Assembly (NCBI RefSeq): GCF_024498195.1
Contig: NZ_CP101824.1
Location: 3,286,001 to 3,350,000, forward strand
Source: Halovivax cerinus
GTDB lineage: Archaea > Halobacteriota > Halobacteria > Halobacteriales > Natrialbaceae
Direction of reading: 5' to 3'
Length of the DNA stretch: 64,000 nt
Shown: positions 9,045-17,890 of the stretch, in pieces
Numbering within the stretch: position 1 is the stretch's first letter
How the letters are laid out: every line of letters begins with the position of its first letter
Notes under the pieces: model-generated
The model's database searches: none
The model's input: only the letters and a program-made list of their open reading frames with translations
Told to the model about the DNA's origin: nothing
Translations under genes and position numbers: made by a program

Positions 9045-9899
9045 TCAGTCGTACTCGTAGAATCCGGATCCCGACTTCTTTCCGAGTTCGCCGGCCTCGA
9101 CCTTTCGTTTCAGGAGGTACGCCGGTTTGTAGCGGTCGCCCAGTTCCTCGTACAGCGTCTCTGAGGCGTGCAGGCAGATGTCGAGGCCGATGTGATCGGC
9201 GAGGGTGAGCGGGCCCATCGGCACGTTCGTCCCGAGTTCCATGCCCGCGTCGATGTCGGCCTTCGAGGCGACGCCCTCGTCGAAAGCGCGGATACCCTCG
9301 TTGATCCAGGGCATGAGGATGCGATTCGTCACGAAGCCCGGTTTGTCGTCGGACTCCCAGGTGGTCTTCCCGAGGTCCGCGGCCAATTCGTGTGCGAGGT
9401 CGACGGCCGCCCCAGCGGTCTTCTCACCGACGACGACCTCCACGCCCTCCATGATCGGAACGGGGTTCATGAAGTGCAGGCCGACGACGCGTTCCGGTCG
9501 CTCCAGGTCGCCCGCGATCGAGGTGATCGACAGTGTGCTCGTGTTCGTCGCGAGCATCACGTCCTCGTCGCACGTCGACTCGAGGTCGGCGAAGATGTCG
9601 CGTTTGACCTCGAGCTTCTCTATGGCCGCCTCGATCACGACGTCGCAGCCCGCCAGATCGCCCAGACCCGTCGTCCCAGCGATCCGGTCCCGGATCGTCG
9701 ACGGCTCGTCGGACAGCGCGTCCCGCTCGGCGAGCCGGGCGAGCGAGTCGTCGATCGTCTCGAATCCGCTTTCGACGTACGCGTCCTCGACGTCGCGCAT
9801 CACGACGTCGTACCCGGTCGTCGCCGCGACCTGGGCGATGCCACTGCCCATCGTCCCCGCGCCGACTACCCCGATCCGATCGATATCGTCTCGAACCAT
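9045..9899 (-). CDS. hbd: 3-hydroxyacyl-CoA dehydrogenase
   Basis: A 284-residue NAD-dependent 3-hydroxyacyl-CoA (3-hydroxybutyryl-CoA) dehydrogenase. The Rossmann motif IGVVGAGTMGSGIAQVAA starts at residue 8. VGLHFMNPVPIMEGVEVV holds the catalytic His (about 139-142), and GFVTNRILMPWINEGIRA starts the helical dimerisation domain. The length is exactly that of the monofunctional family, so there is no fused enoyl-CoA hydratase domain. A separate enoyl-CoA hydratase-like gene is at 14741. It would oxidise L-3-hydroxyacyl-CoA to 3-ketoacyl-CoA in the cytosol. Confidence 0.95.
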   Translation of the reverse strand: MVRDDIDRIGVVGAGTMGSGIAQVAATTGYDVVMRDVEDAYVESGFETIDDSLARLAERDALSDEPSTIRDRIAGTTGLGDLAGCDVVIEAAIEKLEVKRDIFADLESTCDEDVMLATNTSTLSITSIAGDLERPERVVGLHFMNPVPIMEGVEVVVGEKTAGAAVDLAHELAADLGKTTWESDDKPGFVTNRILMPWINEGIRAFDEGVASKADIDAGMELGTNVPMGPLTLADHIGLDICLHASETLYEELGDRYKPAYLLKRKVEAGELGKKSGSGFYEYD

Positions 9900-10212
9900 A
9901 CGATCGACTTCCCGAGACGATCACATTACGGTGACGATCCGGGACGGTCAGACGGCGGACAGGTGAACCGAGTCGGTTGTCGATCGCCTTCCTGTCGGAT
10001 GTACTGCCACCCCGTCGTGTGTCGATCTTCATCTGCCGGGTGTCGGCCTCCATCCGTCCGATGCCGGTGCTCGCCGAACTTCATCGGTGTGAGGTGGTCT
10101 TGCGCCGGTTCAACCCGTACTTGAATCCGGGCGAGCCGTTCGTTCTGGATTACGGTCCCGGACGGGAGAGTAACGTTCAAGGTGCCCGACCGCCAGGGGC
10201 ATACAACCCGGC
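9900..10212. other. Intergenic region without a supported gene
   Basis: These 313 bases separate the divergently transcribed hydroxyacyl-CoA dehydrogenase and HhH-protein genes. Open frames here have atypical composition and overlap on both strands. I see only a weak TATA-like GTTCAAGG near 10175 ahead of the gene at 10213. Confidence 0.5.
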
Positions 10213-10806
10213 ATGGCACACGAAACCGACGCCGCGAAGACGGCTATCGAGGCCGTTCGACCGCTCGAACCGGACGAGCGCGGGCGGTTCGTCGACGCGG
10301 GCGTCGATCCCTCGCGGCTCGAATCTACCGGCATCGATCCAGCGGGCGTCGTAGAGAAAGAGTACTCCTATCGGCAACTGGTCGACGGCGGACTCTCCGA
10401 AGACGACGCCGGCGCACTGCGACGGACCTTCTCGCTCCCCTGGTCGTTCGAAACGGACGGCAACCTCGACGATCGGTCGGAAGCGGTCTCCGGACTGGGC
10501 GACGACGAGCGGGCCTGGGTCGCCGCGAGTGCCGACGAGAGCTGGCAGGGCTTCGACGGTGCCGGCGAGCGCTCGATCCCGACCACGACCGATCGCCCCG
10601 CGGAACGACCGTACCCTCGCCCAACTCCCGTCACCGCCGTGACCGGCGTCAGCGAAGCCAATGCGGACCGCCTCGCCGACGCGGGCGTCGTCTCGGCCGA
10701 ACGACTGGCGACGATCCACGCCGGCGAGGTCGCATCCGCCCTCGACCTCGATGTCCTCCACGTACGTACCTGGCGACACAACGCGCGCGAACTCGTTCGC
10801 CGGTGA
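10213..10806 (+). CDS. Acidic protein with C-terminal helix-hairpin-helix-like domain
   Basis: A 197-residue soluble protein. The C-terminal 55 residues (TAVTGVSEANADRLADAGVV, then AERLATIHAGEVASALDLD) read as one helix-hairpin-helix unit of the kind found in DNA-repair and replication proteins. The N-terminal part has EPDERGRFVDAGVDPSRL, EYSYRQLVDGGLSEDDAGAL and LPWSFETDG, which look like two further short helical repeats. This suggests a nucleic-acid-binding or protein-scaffolding role. No catalytic residues are visible. It is probably haloarchaea-specific; the function is unknown. Its stop codon lies inside the tandem duplication that follows. Confidence 0.75.
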   Translation: MAHETDAAKTAIEAVRPLEPDERGRFVDAGVDPSRLESTGIDPAGVVEKEYSYRQLVDGGLSEDDAGALRRTFSLPWSFETDGNLDDRSEAVSGLGDDERAWVAASADESWQGFDGAGERSIPTTTDRPAERPYPRPTPVTAVTGVSEANADRLADAGVVSAERLATIHAGEVASALDLDVLHVRTWRHNARELVRR

Positions 10807-10913
10807 CCTCCGTACCGCCGACGGTGACCTCCTCGCAGTCCTTTCACTGGAGACCTCCGTGCCGCCGACGGTGACCTCCTCGACGTGCCTTTCACTGGAG
10901 ACCCCCGACGTCT
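10805..10913. repeat. 47/48-bp tandem duplication with ORB-like core
   Basis: A unit beginning GACCTCCGTRCCGCCGACGG starts at 10805 and again at 10852, and a third partial unit starts at 10900 (GACCCCCGACGTC). The first two differ at only a few positions. Each full unit ends with TTTCACTGGAGACC (10842-10855 and 10890-10903). The tract begins at the stop codon of the upstream gene and lies before the SAM hydrolase gene. Confidence 0.85.
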
Positions 10914-11034
10914 CTGCTGAATTGCATACCCGAAGTGGGATAGTCACGGACGATGGTCGGACGGTTCTCGAGGTGTGCAGGGAGGCTGCCGGGCGGGCCA
11001 ATTCTCAAGACCGCTCGAGTCCAATCGCCCGCAC

Positions 11035-11793
11035 ATGATCACACTCGCGTCGGACTTCGGCTCCCCGTATCCCGCAGCGATGAAGGGCGTGATTCGAACA
11101 CGTTCGGATGCGGAACTGATCGACGTCGCCCACGACTTTCCGCGACAGGACGTCCGTACCGCGGCGTTCTGGCTGCGCGAAGTGTTGCCGTACTTCCCGC
11201 CGGCGACGCACCTCGTGGTCGTCGACCCTGGCGTCGGCACCGACCGCGCCGCGCTGGTGGTCCGCGCGAGGGATCACCTCCTCGTCGGCCCGGACAACGG
11301 CGTCCTTCTGCCGGCTGCCCGGCGCCTCGCGGGAGAGTCGACGGTCGAACCCTACCGATGGCGCTACGATGATCCCGGCAGCGCGACCTTCCACGGGAGA
11401 GACGTCTTCGCGCCGGCTGCGGCCGCCGTTCACGACGCCGGTATCGATACATTTCGCGCCCTCGATCCCGTGACGTCGATCGATTCGACCGTCGACTGCC
11501 GGTTCCCGACCGCCGAGGTCCGTACCGACCACGCCGAAGGCGAGGTCCTGGTCGTCGACGACTTCGGCAACGTCGTCACCAACGTCCCGGGCGACGTGCT
11601 CGACGGAGCAGGCACCGTCGCCGTCGACGGCGAGCGAATCCCGATCGTCGCGTCCTACGCGCACGTAGATACGGGCGAACGGGTGGTCACCGTCGGAAGC
11701 CACGGGAACGTCGAACTGGCAGTCAACCGTGGGCGCGGCGACGAGGCGTTCGAGGTCGCCCCCGGCGACCCGGTCACGATCGGGTGGCACTGA
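11035..11793 (+). CDS. SAM hydrolase / SAM hydroxide adenosyltransferase (DUF62)
   Basis: A 252-residue member of the DUF62 family, which splits S-adenosylmethionine with water to adenosine and methionine and is related to fluorinase and chlorinase. Visible family motifs are ITLASDFGSPY at the N-terminus (the substrate Asp in SDFG), HLVVVDPGVGTDR with the conserved DPGVG, LVGPDNGVL, FHGRDVFAPAAA and VDDFGNVVTNV. I start at the ATG at 11035, because ITLASDFG is the usual beginning; an in-frame start 20 codons upstream adds a non-conserved extension. It is soluble. The physiological role of the family in haloarchaea is unclear. Confidence 0.93.
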   Translation: MITLASDFGSPYPAAMKGVIRTRSDAELIDVAHDFPRQDVRTAAFWLREVLPYFPPATHLVVVDPGVGTDRAALVVRARDHLLVGPDNGVLLPAARRLAGESTVEPYRWRYDDPGSATFHGRDVFAPAAAAVHDAGIDTFRALDPVTSIDSTVDCRFPTAEVRTDHAEGEVLVVDDFGNVVTNVPGDVLDGAGTVAVDGERIPIVASYAHVDTGERVVTVGSHGNVELAVNRGRGDEAFEVAPGDPVTIGWH

Positions 11794-12006
11794 GCCGAAT
11801 CGACGGCACTCCGTGGCCTCCCATACGGCTGACTGGCACTCGCGAATCGAATACCGGTCGGCAGCCAGGATGGTGGTCGTGGTGCCCGGATGGCGTCGCT
11901 CCGTGGGGAACACGGACGACGGAGTAGCGACACGAACGCCGCGAGAAACGACGAGCGAAAACGACGTAATTCGGACCGAAACCGGACGGCTGGACGGTCG
12001 TGAGGA

Positions 12007-13584
12007 TTACTCGGCGGCGATGACGTCGTCGATGCGAACGATCATGGTCGCGGCCTCGGCCGCGCTCTCGATCGCTTCACGCTTGACGTCTGCGGGATCC
12101 AGGACACCGTGGTCGACCGGGTCGCCGATCGTGACGGTCTCGCCGTCGGTAACCAGCCCCGCACGGCCCTCGGATTCGTGTTCGGCGCGCAGATCGACGA
12201 GCGTGTCGATCGGGTCGCGACCGGTGTTCGAGGCGAGCGTCCGCGGGACGACGTCGATCGCGTCGGCGAACGCGGTGACGGCGAGCTGGCTGCGGCCCTC
12301 GATGCCGGCCGCTTCCGAGCGGATACGGTCGGCGATCGCGATCTCGCTCGCACCGGCACCCGGGACGACTTCGCCGGACGCGCGGGCTGTCGAGACGACG
12401 TCGAGCGCGTCTTCGACGGCACGTTCGAGTTCGTCGACGATGTGGTCGGTACCGCCGCGGACGAAGACCGTGACGGCCTCGGCGGCTGCACCGCCCTCGA
12501 CGAACGCGAGGTCGTCGTCGCCGAAGGTATCGGTGCGGATGCGGTCGGCGTGTCCGAAGTCCTCGTCCGAGAGATCCTCCAGGGCGCCGACACGACTCGC
12601 GCCAGTCGCCGAGGCGATCTTCCGGGCGTCGGAACTGCCGATACCCTCGAAGACGAGGACGTCCTCGTTCGCGAGGTAGGAGGCGACGCGGTCGTCGACG
12701 TCGTCGGTGTTGAAGACGACGTCGACGCCGGAGTCGACGATAGCCTCCGCGTAGCCTCGCAGTTCGCTCTCTTCGGCATCCAGCGCCGCGTTGAGCTGGT
12801 CGATGGAATCGATCGAGTACTCGGCGTCGATCTCGCCGGTGTTGATCTCCAGCGCGACGTCGAGGATCGCGATCTCGGCGTCCTCGACGGCCGACGGCAT
12901 CGTCTCCGAGGCCGGCTCCTCGTCGAGGACGATTCCCTCGACGAGTTCCGTCGCGCTCGAAGAGGCGCCGACCTGCGTGTAGATCGAAACGTCGTCCCGA
13001 TGGACGTCGTCACCGTCACTGACGTGGTCGATAGCGGAGACCACCGTCTCGGCGAGTTCGGCGGGTGTGAGACCGCCGGTGCCCTTGCCGGTCATACTGG
13101 ATTTGGCGACCTGACGGAGCAGCTCCTCGTCCAGTTCGGCGTCCAGTACCTGGTCGTCGATGGCCTCGAGGGCGATACGAGCCGCTTCGTGGTAGCCTTC
13201 GACGATGGTCGTCGCGTGGACGTCCTGTTCGATCAGATCCTCGGCCTCGGCCAGGAGGTTCCCCGCGATGACGGCGGCCGTGGTCGTCCCGTCGCCGACC
13301 TCGTCCTCCTGAGTCTCCGAGACCTCGACGATCATCTGGGCCGCGGGGTGTTCGATGTCCATCTCCTCTAGGATGGTGGCGCCGTCGTTCGTGATGACGA
13401 CCTCGCCACCCGAGTCGACCAGCATCTTGTCCATGCCGCGGGGCCCAAGTGTCGACTGTACCGACTCGGCGACCGCCTTGCCGGCCATGATGTTCGACGA
13501 CTGGGCGTCCCGGCCCTCCGTTCGCTGACTGTCCTCGCTTAAGATGAACATCGGCTGTCCACCCATGCGTCGCTGTTGTGCCAT
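12007..13584 (-). CDS. Thermosome subunit (group II chaperonin)
   Basis: A 525-residue group II chaperonin subunit that folds proteins with ATP in a double-ring cage. Typical motifs are [28 protein letters not shown], and the nucleotide motif [11 protein letters not shown] (GDGTTT at residues 98-103). [16 protein letters not shown] lies in the C-terminal equatorial domain. The protein ends with [12 protein letters not shown] and lacks the Gly-Met-rich tail that other haloarchaeal Cct subunits carry. The start at 13584 is fixed by a clear TATA about 39 nt upstream. Several paralogues are expected elsewhere in the genome. Confidence 0.97.
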   Translation of the reverse strand: MAQQRRMGGQPMFILSEDSQRTEGRDAQSSNIMAGKAVAESVQSTLGPRGMDKMLVDSGGEVVITNDGATILEEMDIEHPAAQMIVEVSETQEDEVGDGTTTAAVIAGNLLAEAEDLIEQDVHATTIVEGYHEAARIALEAIDDQVLDAELDEELLRQVAKSSMTGKGTGGLTPAELAETVVSAIDHVSDGDDVHRDDVSIYTQVGASSSATELVEGIVLDEEPASETMPSAVEDAEIAILDVALEINTGEIDAEYSIDSIDQLNAALDAEESELRGYAEAIVDSGVDVVFNTDDVDDRVASYLANEDVLVFEGIGSSDARKIASATGASRVGALEDLSDEDFGHADRIRTDTFGDDDLAFVEGGAAAEAVTVFVRGGTDHIVDELERAVEDALDVVSTARASGEVVPGAGASEIAIADRIRSEAAGIEGRSQLAVTAFADAIDVVPRTLASNTGRDPIDTLVDLRAEHESEGRAGLVTDGETVTIGDPVDHGVLDPADVKREAIESAAEAATMIVRIDDVIAAE

Positions 13585-13618
13585 ACGTTGTACCTCACTA
13601 CATGTATCATCAGCACTT

Positions 13619-13634
13619 CTATATAACTGTTTCC
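13619..13634 (-). promoter_or_regulatory. Thermosome promoter (TATA box with BRE)
   Basis: The minus strand reads GAAACAGTTATATAGA. The TTATATA core is centred near 13623, about 39 nt before the thermosome ATG, predicting a leader of roughly 12-14 nt. GAAAC just upstream resembles a BRE. Chaperonin genes are heat-inducible in haloarchaea; no separate heat-shock operator is obvious here. Confidence 0.75.
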
Positions 13635-13794
13635 CTCCGCCTCGCCTCCGTCTGGCGATTGGTATGTAATAGCACAGACGGTCGACCCCCCAATCGGAGA
13701 TTCGACGAGCCGCCCGCCAACCGACCGGCAGCCGGGTGGACGATCGACACCGATCCGGTAGTCCAATATGTGACCGGTGCCAACGACGAATCGA

Positions 13795-14622
13795 ATGCAG
13801 TTGGAGCACGGGTTCCGGGTCGTCGACGTCAACGTTCGGTTGACGCCAGAGCGCCACCCCGCCGTCCGCGATCGCGGCAGACCCGTCACCCCCGAACGCC
13901 TCGAACGTGAGATGCACCAGGCCGGAATCGTCAGGGCCGTCGTCAGTCCGGACCCGCAACCGGAGACGAGTTACGTCCAGGCGAACAACGGCGTCGCACG
14001 ATTGAGCGTCGAGCGTCCGTTCGTCGCGTTCGCACGTATCAACGGTCGACGAACTATCGGCGACGATCCACGAAGTCGGTTGCGTAACGCGGTCAGTCGG
14101 CGCGAGGGCTATCACACGGAACCGGGTGACATCGAACAGTACGCCTACGACGACCGGTTTCACGGGTTCACCCTGGACCCGGGCGTCGACGGTCTGCCCG
14201 ACGAAGCCGTCCTCGAAGAACTGGAATCGGTTGGGCTACCGGTCGTCGTCGCCGGCGGTACCGACGCGCCACCGTCCGCGCTCGCGGAGAGCGTACTCGA
14301 TCGCGCGTTCCCGGTCATCGTCGGTCACTTCGGCGGACATCCGCTCCAGCGATCGCTCATGGACGAGATGATCGACATGCTGGACACGTACGACGACTGT
14401 TACGTCGACACGAGCCTGGTCCGCTACCGAGATCAGCTCGAACGGGCCCTCCGCGAACACCCCGACCGCGTCCTCTTCGGGAGCGGGACACCGGTGAGCC
14501 ACCCGAACGTCGCCGTCATGGAGATTCTGACGCTCGACGTCTCTGCCGACAGACTCGCTCGAGCGTTCTCGAAGAACGCCGCCCGCGTCGTCGAGGCACT
14601 GGACACGCCGTCGTCCCGATGA
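13795..14622 (+). CDS. Amidohydrolase family protein (TIM-barrel metal-dependent)
   Basis: A 275-residue protein of the amidohydrolase-2 type. It has the order expected of that barrel: VVDVNVRL near the N-terminus in place of the usual D-x-H, GFTLDPGVDGLPDEAVLEEL (like the GIKLHP...D region), VIVGHFGGHPLQRSLMDEM, YVDTSLVRY and RVLFGSGTPVSHP. The last matches the RILFGTDYP element of ACMS-decarboxylase-like enzymes, but with Gly-Ser where the metal Asp usually sits. The first metal-binding H-x-H also appears absent, so it may be non-catalytic or metal-independent. The start is ambiguous between GTG 13777 and ATG 13795; I use the ATG. Confidence 0.8.
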   Translation: MQLEHGFRVVDVNVRLTPERHPAVRDRGRPVTPERLEREMHQAGIVRAVVSPDPQPETSYVQANNGVARLSVERPFVAFARINGRRTIGDDPRSRLRNAVSRREGYHTEPGDIEQYAYDDRFHGFTLDPGVDGLPDEAVLEELESVGLPVVVAGGTDAPPSALAESVLDRAFPVIVGHFGGHPLQRSLMDEMIDMLDTYDDCYVDTSLVRYRDQLERALREHPDRVLFGSGTPVSHPNVAVMEILTLDVSADRLARAFSKNAARVVEALDTPSSR

Positions 14623-14740
14623 CGCCGGTACCGACGACACCGGTACCGCCTGGGAAACAGAGCCGTCCGTCTCCAGAGCGAACGGGCGCGACGATCACCG
14701 GCAGAGTGAGATTTAAGGCACACGCACGAAAGATCAGGCT

Positions 14741-15526
14741 ATGCGAACAGTGGGAAGCGGTCTCGCGGCGATCAACCGCTCCGGCCACCGGGCTGACGTC
14801 TATCTCTCGCGTCCGGGCAAACGAAACGCGATGACGATCGACCTCGTCAAGGACCTGACCGAAGCCTTCAGGCGGCTCGACGCGGACGACGACATCAGGG
14901 CGATCACGCTGCTCGGGGAGGGGCCGGTGTTCTCGGCGGGGATGGACAGGGAACTGGTCGAACGGCAGGCCGAATCGACGCCGATCAGCGACGACGCGTT
15001 TCCACAGCTGCTCGCGCTAATCGAAGAGGTCCGCCAGCCGGTCGTCGCCGGGATCGAAGGCGCAGCACCCGCCGCCGCGTTCGAACTCACGCTCTCCTGT
15101 GACTTTCGAGTTCTCGGCCGAGACGCGTCCTACGGACTCGTCGAGACGAAGTTCGGAGCGTTCCCGCAAGGGGGCGGCACACAACGCCTCCCCCGGCTCA
15201 TCGGACTGTCGAAGGCGACGGAGCTGGTCATGACCGGTGAGTACGTCGAGCCCGACGAGGCCCGCACGATCGGCCTCGTTCACGAGGTCTGCGACCCAGG
15301 CGACGTCGACGACTGTGCAAAGGCGTTGGCCGACGACCTCTGTGAGAAGGGCCCGCTCGCGCTGCAGAACGCGAAGAAAGCGCTCAACGCCGCCCTCGAA
15401 ATGCCGCTCGACCGCGGACTGGCGTACGAACGATCGCTCGGATCCACGCTCGTCGATACCGACGATTTCAGGGAAGGGTTCGAGGCTCAGCTGGAGGATC
15501 GCGAACCGAAGTTTACCGGCGAGTGA
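14741..15526 (+). CDS. Enoyl-CoA hydratase/isomerase family protein
   Basis: A 261-residue crotonase-fold protein that would hydrate or isomerise enoyl-CoA substrates. Evidence is VYLSRPGKRNAMTIDLVKDL, the oxyanion-hole region FSAGMDRELV, IEGAAPAAAFELTLSCDFRV, and YGLVETKFGAFPQGGGTQRL with its Glu. In the second oxyanion segment the usual GGG/AGG is replaced by AAPAAAFEL, so it may be an isomerase or a divergent member rather than classical hydratase. GATTTAAGG centred about 27 nt upstream of the ATG is a good TATA for a leaderless transcript. Confidence 0.9.
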   Translation: MRTVGSGLAAINRSGHRADVYLSRPGKRNAMTIDLVKDLTEAFRRLDADDDIRAITLLGEGPVFSAGMDRELVERQAESTPISDDAFPQLLALIEEVRQPVVAGIEGAAPAAAFELTLSCDFRVLGRDASYGLVETKFGAFPQGGGTQRLPRLIGLSKATELVMTGEYVEPDEARTIGLVHEVCDPGDVDDCAKALADDLCEKGPLALQNAKKALNAALEMPLDRGLAYERSLGSTLVDTDDFREGFEAQLEDREPKFTGE

Positions 15527-15550
15527 CGACCCGTCTGGTACTGGGCACCA

Positions 15551-15658
15551 ATCGGACATCTGTACCAATCACCGTCGGTCGGACACCCGTTTTCACTGGC
15601 GTCGATCGGATACCTGTACCCATCACCGCCGATCGTACACCTGTACCGCCCGGTCGTG
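15551..15658. repeat. Degenerate 27-bp tandem repeat, four units
   Basis: Four consecutive 27-bp units begin at 15551, 15578, 15605 and 15632. The first and third are the most similar (ATCGGACATCTGTACC versus ATCGGATACCTGTACC). The tract follows the enoyl-CoA hydratase stop and runs into the 3' end of the convergent glycosyltransferase gene, whose last codons are therefore made of repeat sequence. On the plus strand the repeat is open in a frame giving RTPVPIT-like nine-residue units. Confidence 0.8.
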
Positions 15659-16516
15659 TCGGCTCGAAACGCCGTTGGGATTCAACCGGCGGCGGTCCTC
15701 GTCGTGGCGGGCTCGTAATCCGTCGCGGATCCCGTAGAGTGCGTTCGTCGTCACGTCGGATCCGTTCCGAATCCAGCGCGTCAGTGCAGTCTCACCTCGG
15801 AGTACACAGCGAGCGTCTTCGAACCCGTCGAGTGCTGCCCGCCCGACAGTCCGACCCAGAACCGACGGACGGAGACCGTAATTCTTCGCTAGCCGATAGC
15901 CGATCGATCGGTACCTGACTCCCCACTCGTCGGCCTCATCAGACGGGTCGCCGTTCCATCGTGTGGTCATGTCCCCGGACCACGTGACGTCGAACCCGGC
16001 GCCCGCGATGCGATGCGCGCAGTCGACGGCGCTGCCGTGATCGAGGTACTCGTCGAAACCGTCTAGCGTCTCCACCACGTCGACCGTGAACGCGACGTTG
16101 GTCTCGGGTACCGGTGTGACGGAGCGACCCGCGACCGTGATTCCATCGTTCGAGTCGCCTGGGTGGGATCGGCCCGTAACCGGCCCGGTGACGACGTCCG
16201 CCCCGGCGTCGATAGCGGTCCTGATACCAGCCGCCCATCCCGAAGTGACGACCGAACCGTCGGCCAGGAAGGCCACGACGTCACCGTCGGCGTGATCGAG
16301 GCCGGCGTTTCGGGAGACGCTGGCGCTACGTTCAGAAATTTCAACCAGCACGTCGACGTCGTCCCGGTCTCTCACCGCGCCGGTCGTCCCGTCCGTCGAC
16401 GGTCCGTTGACGACGAGTACCTCTGCGTCTCCGGACAAGTCCGCCGTCAGCGCATCCAGAGAGTCACAGAGTCGTTCCCGGTCGTTGAGTGTCGAGACGA
16501 CGACCGAGAGCTTCAT
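15623..16516 (-). CDS. Family 2 glycosyltransferase
   Basis: A 297-residue GT-A fold glycosyltransferase of family 2. It starts MKLSVVVSTLNDRERL, has EVLVVNGPSTDGTTG (nucleotide-sugar-binding Asp region), SVSRNAGLDHADGDVVAFLADGS (the D-x-D-like segment, about 66-88), and TNVAFTVDVVETLDGFDEYL in the acceptor domain. No transmembrane helix is evident, so it probably acts at the cytosolic face of the membrane in glycolipid or S-layer glycan assembly. The start is fixed by a strong TATA (TTTATAC on the minus strand near 16545) 27 nt upstream. Confidence 0.9.
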   Translation of the reverse strand: MKLSVVVSTLNDRERLCDSLDALTADLSGDAEVLVVNGPSTDGTTGAVRDRDDVDVLVEISERSASVSRNAGLDHADGDVVAFLADGSVVTSGWAAGIRTAIDAGADVVTGPVTGRSHPGDSNDGITVAGRSVTPVPETNVAFTVDVVETLDGFDEYLDHGSAVDCAHRIAGAGFDVTWSGDMTTRWNGDPSDEADEWGVRYRSIGYRLAKNYGLRPSVLGRTVGRAALDGFEDARCVLRGETALTRWIRNGSDVTTNALYGIRDGLRARHDEDRRRLNPNGVSSRHDRAVQVYDRR

Positions 16517-16595
16517 AACGGACTGTCACTCGGTCTGGCTGTATAAATTCGCCGTCTCGAATCGACGGCGGGCGAGTCACACCGGACGATACAAC

Positions 16596-17306
16596 TCACC
16601 CGTCGAGTCTGGTATCCCAGAACGACACTGATGCGAGTCGGTCGGCGTAGGGGACGCCGCCGACGAATCGATCGAGCGAGCGAAGCGGTGAGGCGAGGAC
16701 GTTCGGTGTGATTCGATAGAGACCGTACGGGAGGAGGAAATCGTTCGTCGTCCGATGCAAGGAGAGCTCGTTGGCCTCGAGGAGGGCTTCGACCTCCCGC
16801 GACGAGTACAGCCGCGATCCCATCGGGAGCGCCCAGTTGTAGATGCTCCGCGTCGAGTACCGGTTGAACGTATCGAAGACGATCTGTTCGCGACTCACGC
16901 GGCGCATCTCCCGTAAGAACCCGTGGGGGTCGTCAGCCAGGTGAAAAAACCGCATCGCGACGACGGTGTCGAAGTGATCGTCCGGAAACGGTAACCGGGC
17001 CGCGTCACCGCGAAGAAATTCGAGGTTGTCCGAGACGCCAGCATCTCGGGCTTTCTTCCGCCCCTGCTTGAGCATCGCGGCCGAGATATCGAGGCCGACG
17101 ACGTCCGCACCGCGATCGGCCAGCATCACCGTGAATCGACCGGTTCCACAAGCGATCTCGAGGACTCGCTTGTCTGCGAGCGGTGAAAGCGCTTCCAGTA
17201 CGGCCGCCTTTTCCCTGAAATCGATCAACTGGCCGCCCCGCGAAAACCGCTTGTCGTCGTACTCGGCGGCGACATCGTCGGCCTGGTACCACTCCTGTCC
17301 CTTCAC
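16596..17306 (-). CDS. SAM-dependent methyltransferase (class I)
   Basis: A 236-residue class I methyltransferase. It has the SAM motif VLEIACGTGRFTVMLADRG, VVGLDISAAML, LRGDAARLPFPDDHFDTVVA and the post-motif FHLADDPHGFLREMRRV, the signature of Methyltransf_11 proteins that act on small molecules or lipid quinones. I place the start at GTG 17306 (VKGQEWYQADDVAAEYDD) rather than at a TTG 12 codons upstream. The sequence around that TTG (GTTTTATCC, 17332-17340) is itself the TATA box, 27-30 nt before the GTG. The substrate is unknown; the divergent neighbour is the small HTH regulator. Confidence 0.87.
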   Translation of the reverse strand: MKGQEWYQADDVAAEYDDKRFSRGGQLIDFREKAAVLEALSPLADKRVLEIACGTGRFTVMLADRGADVVGLDISAAMLKQGRKKARDAGVSDNLEFLRGDAARLPFPDDHFDTVVAMRFFHLADDPHGFLREMRRVSREQIVFDTFNRYSTRSIYNWALPMGSRLYSSREVEALLEANELSLHRTTNDFLLPYGLYRITPNVLASPLRSLDRFVGGVPYADRLASVSFWDTRLDG

Positions 17307-17516
17307 GTTAGTGTCCGTTAGCTTGCCGGGGGGATAAAACAATACTGGACTCGGCCCGGGAACGGACCAGTCTGGCGTGGAGACGCGACCGCCGATACCT
17401 CGATCAACCCCGAGCGTATCGACGTCCGTTTCCCCGTGGTCACGCCCAATTCGAGGGGAATCGCCAGCCGGCAGTCGGATATCAGGGTGATAATATACCT
17501 AATATAGAATAGAGAA

Positions 17517-17547
17517 TATGGACCTCCATAGAGAGAACCTTTACCAC
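17517..17547 (+). promoter_or_regulatory. Promoter with perfect inverted repeat ahead of HTH gene
   Basis: TATGGACCTCCATA (17517-17530) is a perfect 6-bp inverted repeat with a 2-nt spacer. It sits directly upstream of a TATA-like CCTTTACC (17539-17546) that is about 27 nt before the ATG at 17570. The 30 bp further upstream are AT-rich with direct repeats (TAATATACC, TAATATAGA). The arrangement fits an operator, perhaps for autoregulation by the encoded regulator. Confidence 0.55.
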
Positions 17548-17569
17548 CCTCGACCGACGCCGGATCGAT

Positions 17570-17860
17570 ATGAGCACGCGCCCAACGACCGACCGCTCGC
17601 AGTCAACCGACGCACTGACGCGGACCGAGTATCGAGACCGACTGCGCGACCTGCCCCCGAGTGCGAAGCTCGTCGCGAAAGTCCTCGAAACGGACCAGCC
17701 GCTGGCACAGGGACAACTCGTCGAACGCTCGCTGTTACCCGATCGAACGGTCCGGTACGCACTGAATCGGCTGGACGACGTAGACCTCGTCGACTCGCGG
17801 TACTCGTTCGAGGACGCGAGAAAGCAGGTGTACTTCCGCACCGATTCGACGGGCCGATAA
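17570..17860 (+). CDS. Small winged-helix regulator (MarR/TrmB-like)
   Basis: A 96-residue protein with one winged helix-turn-helix: LPPSAKLVAKVLETDQPLAQ (helix 1 and turn), then QLVERSLLPDRTVRYALNRL as helices 2-3, where RTVRYALNRL is the recognition helix, and VDSRYSFEDARKQVYF as the wing. This is a common haloarchaeal single-domain regulator type without ligand domain. The N-terminal 20 residues are disordered. The MBL-fold gene follows 30 bp downstream and may be co-transcribed. An inverted repeat upstream of its TATA suggests autoregulation. Confidence 0.85.
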   Translation: MSTRPTTDRSQSTDALTRTEYRDRLRDLPPSAKLVAKVLETDQPLAQGQLVERSLLPDRTVRYALNRLDDVDLVDSRYSFEDARKQVYFRTDSTGR

Positions 17861-17890
17861 GCACTTCCTCCCGCCGAGATTACCCCGCCT

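Noticed and set aside
10805-10913. An active replication origin
   Set aside because: Only two imperfect ORB-like motifs, no AT-rich unwinding element and no orc1/cdc6 gene nearby.
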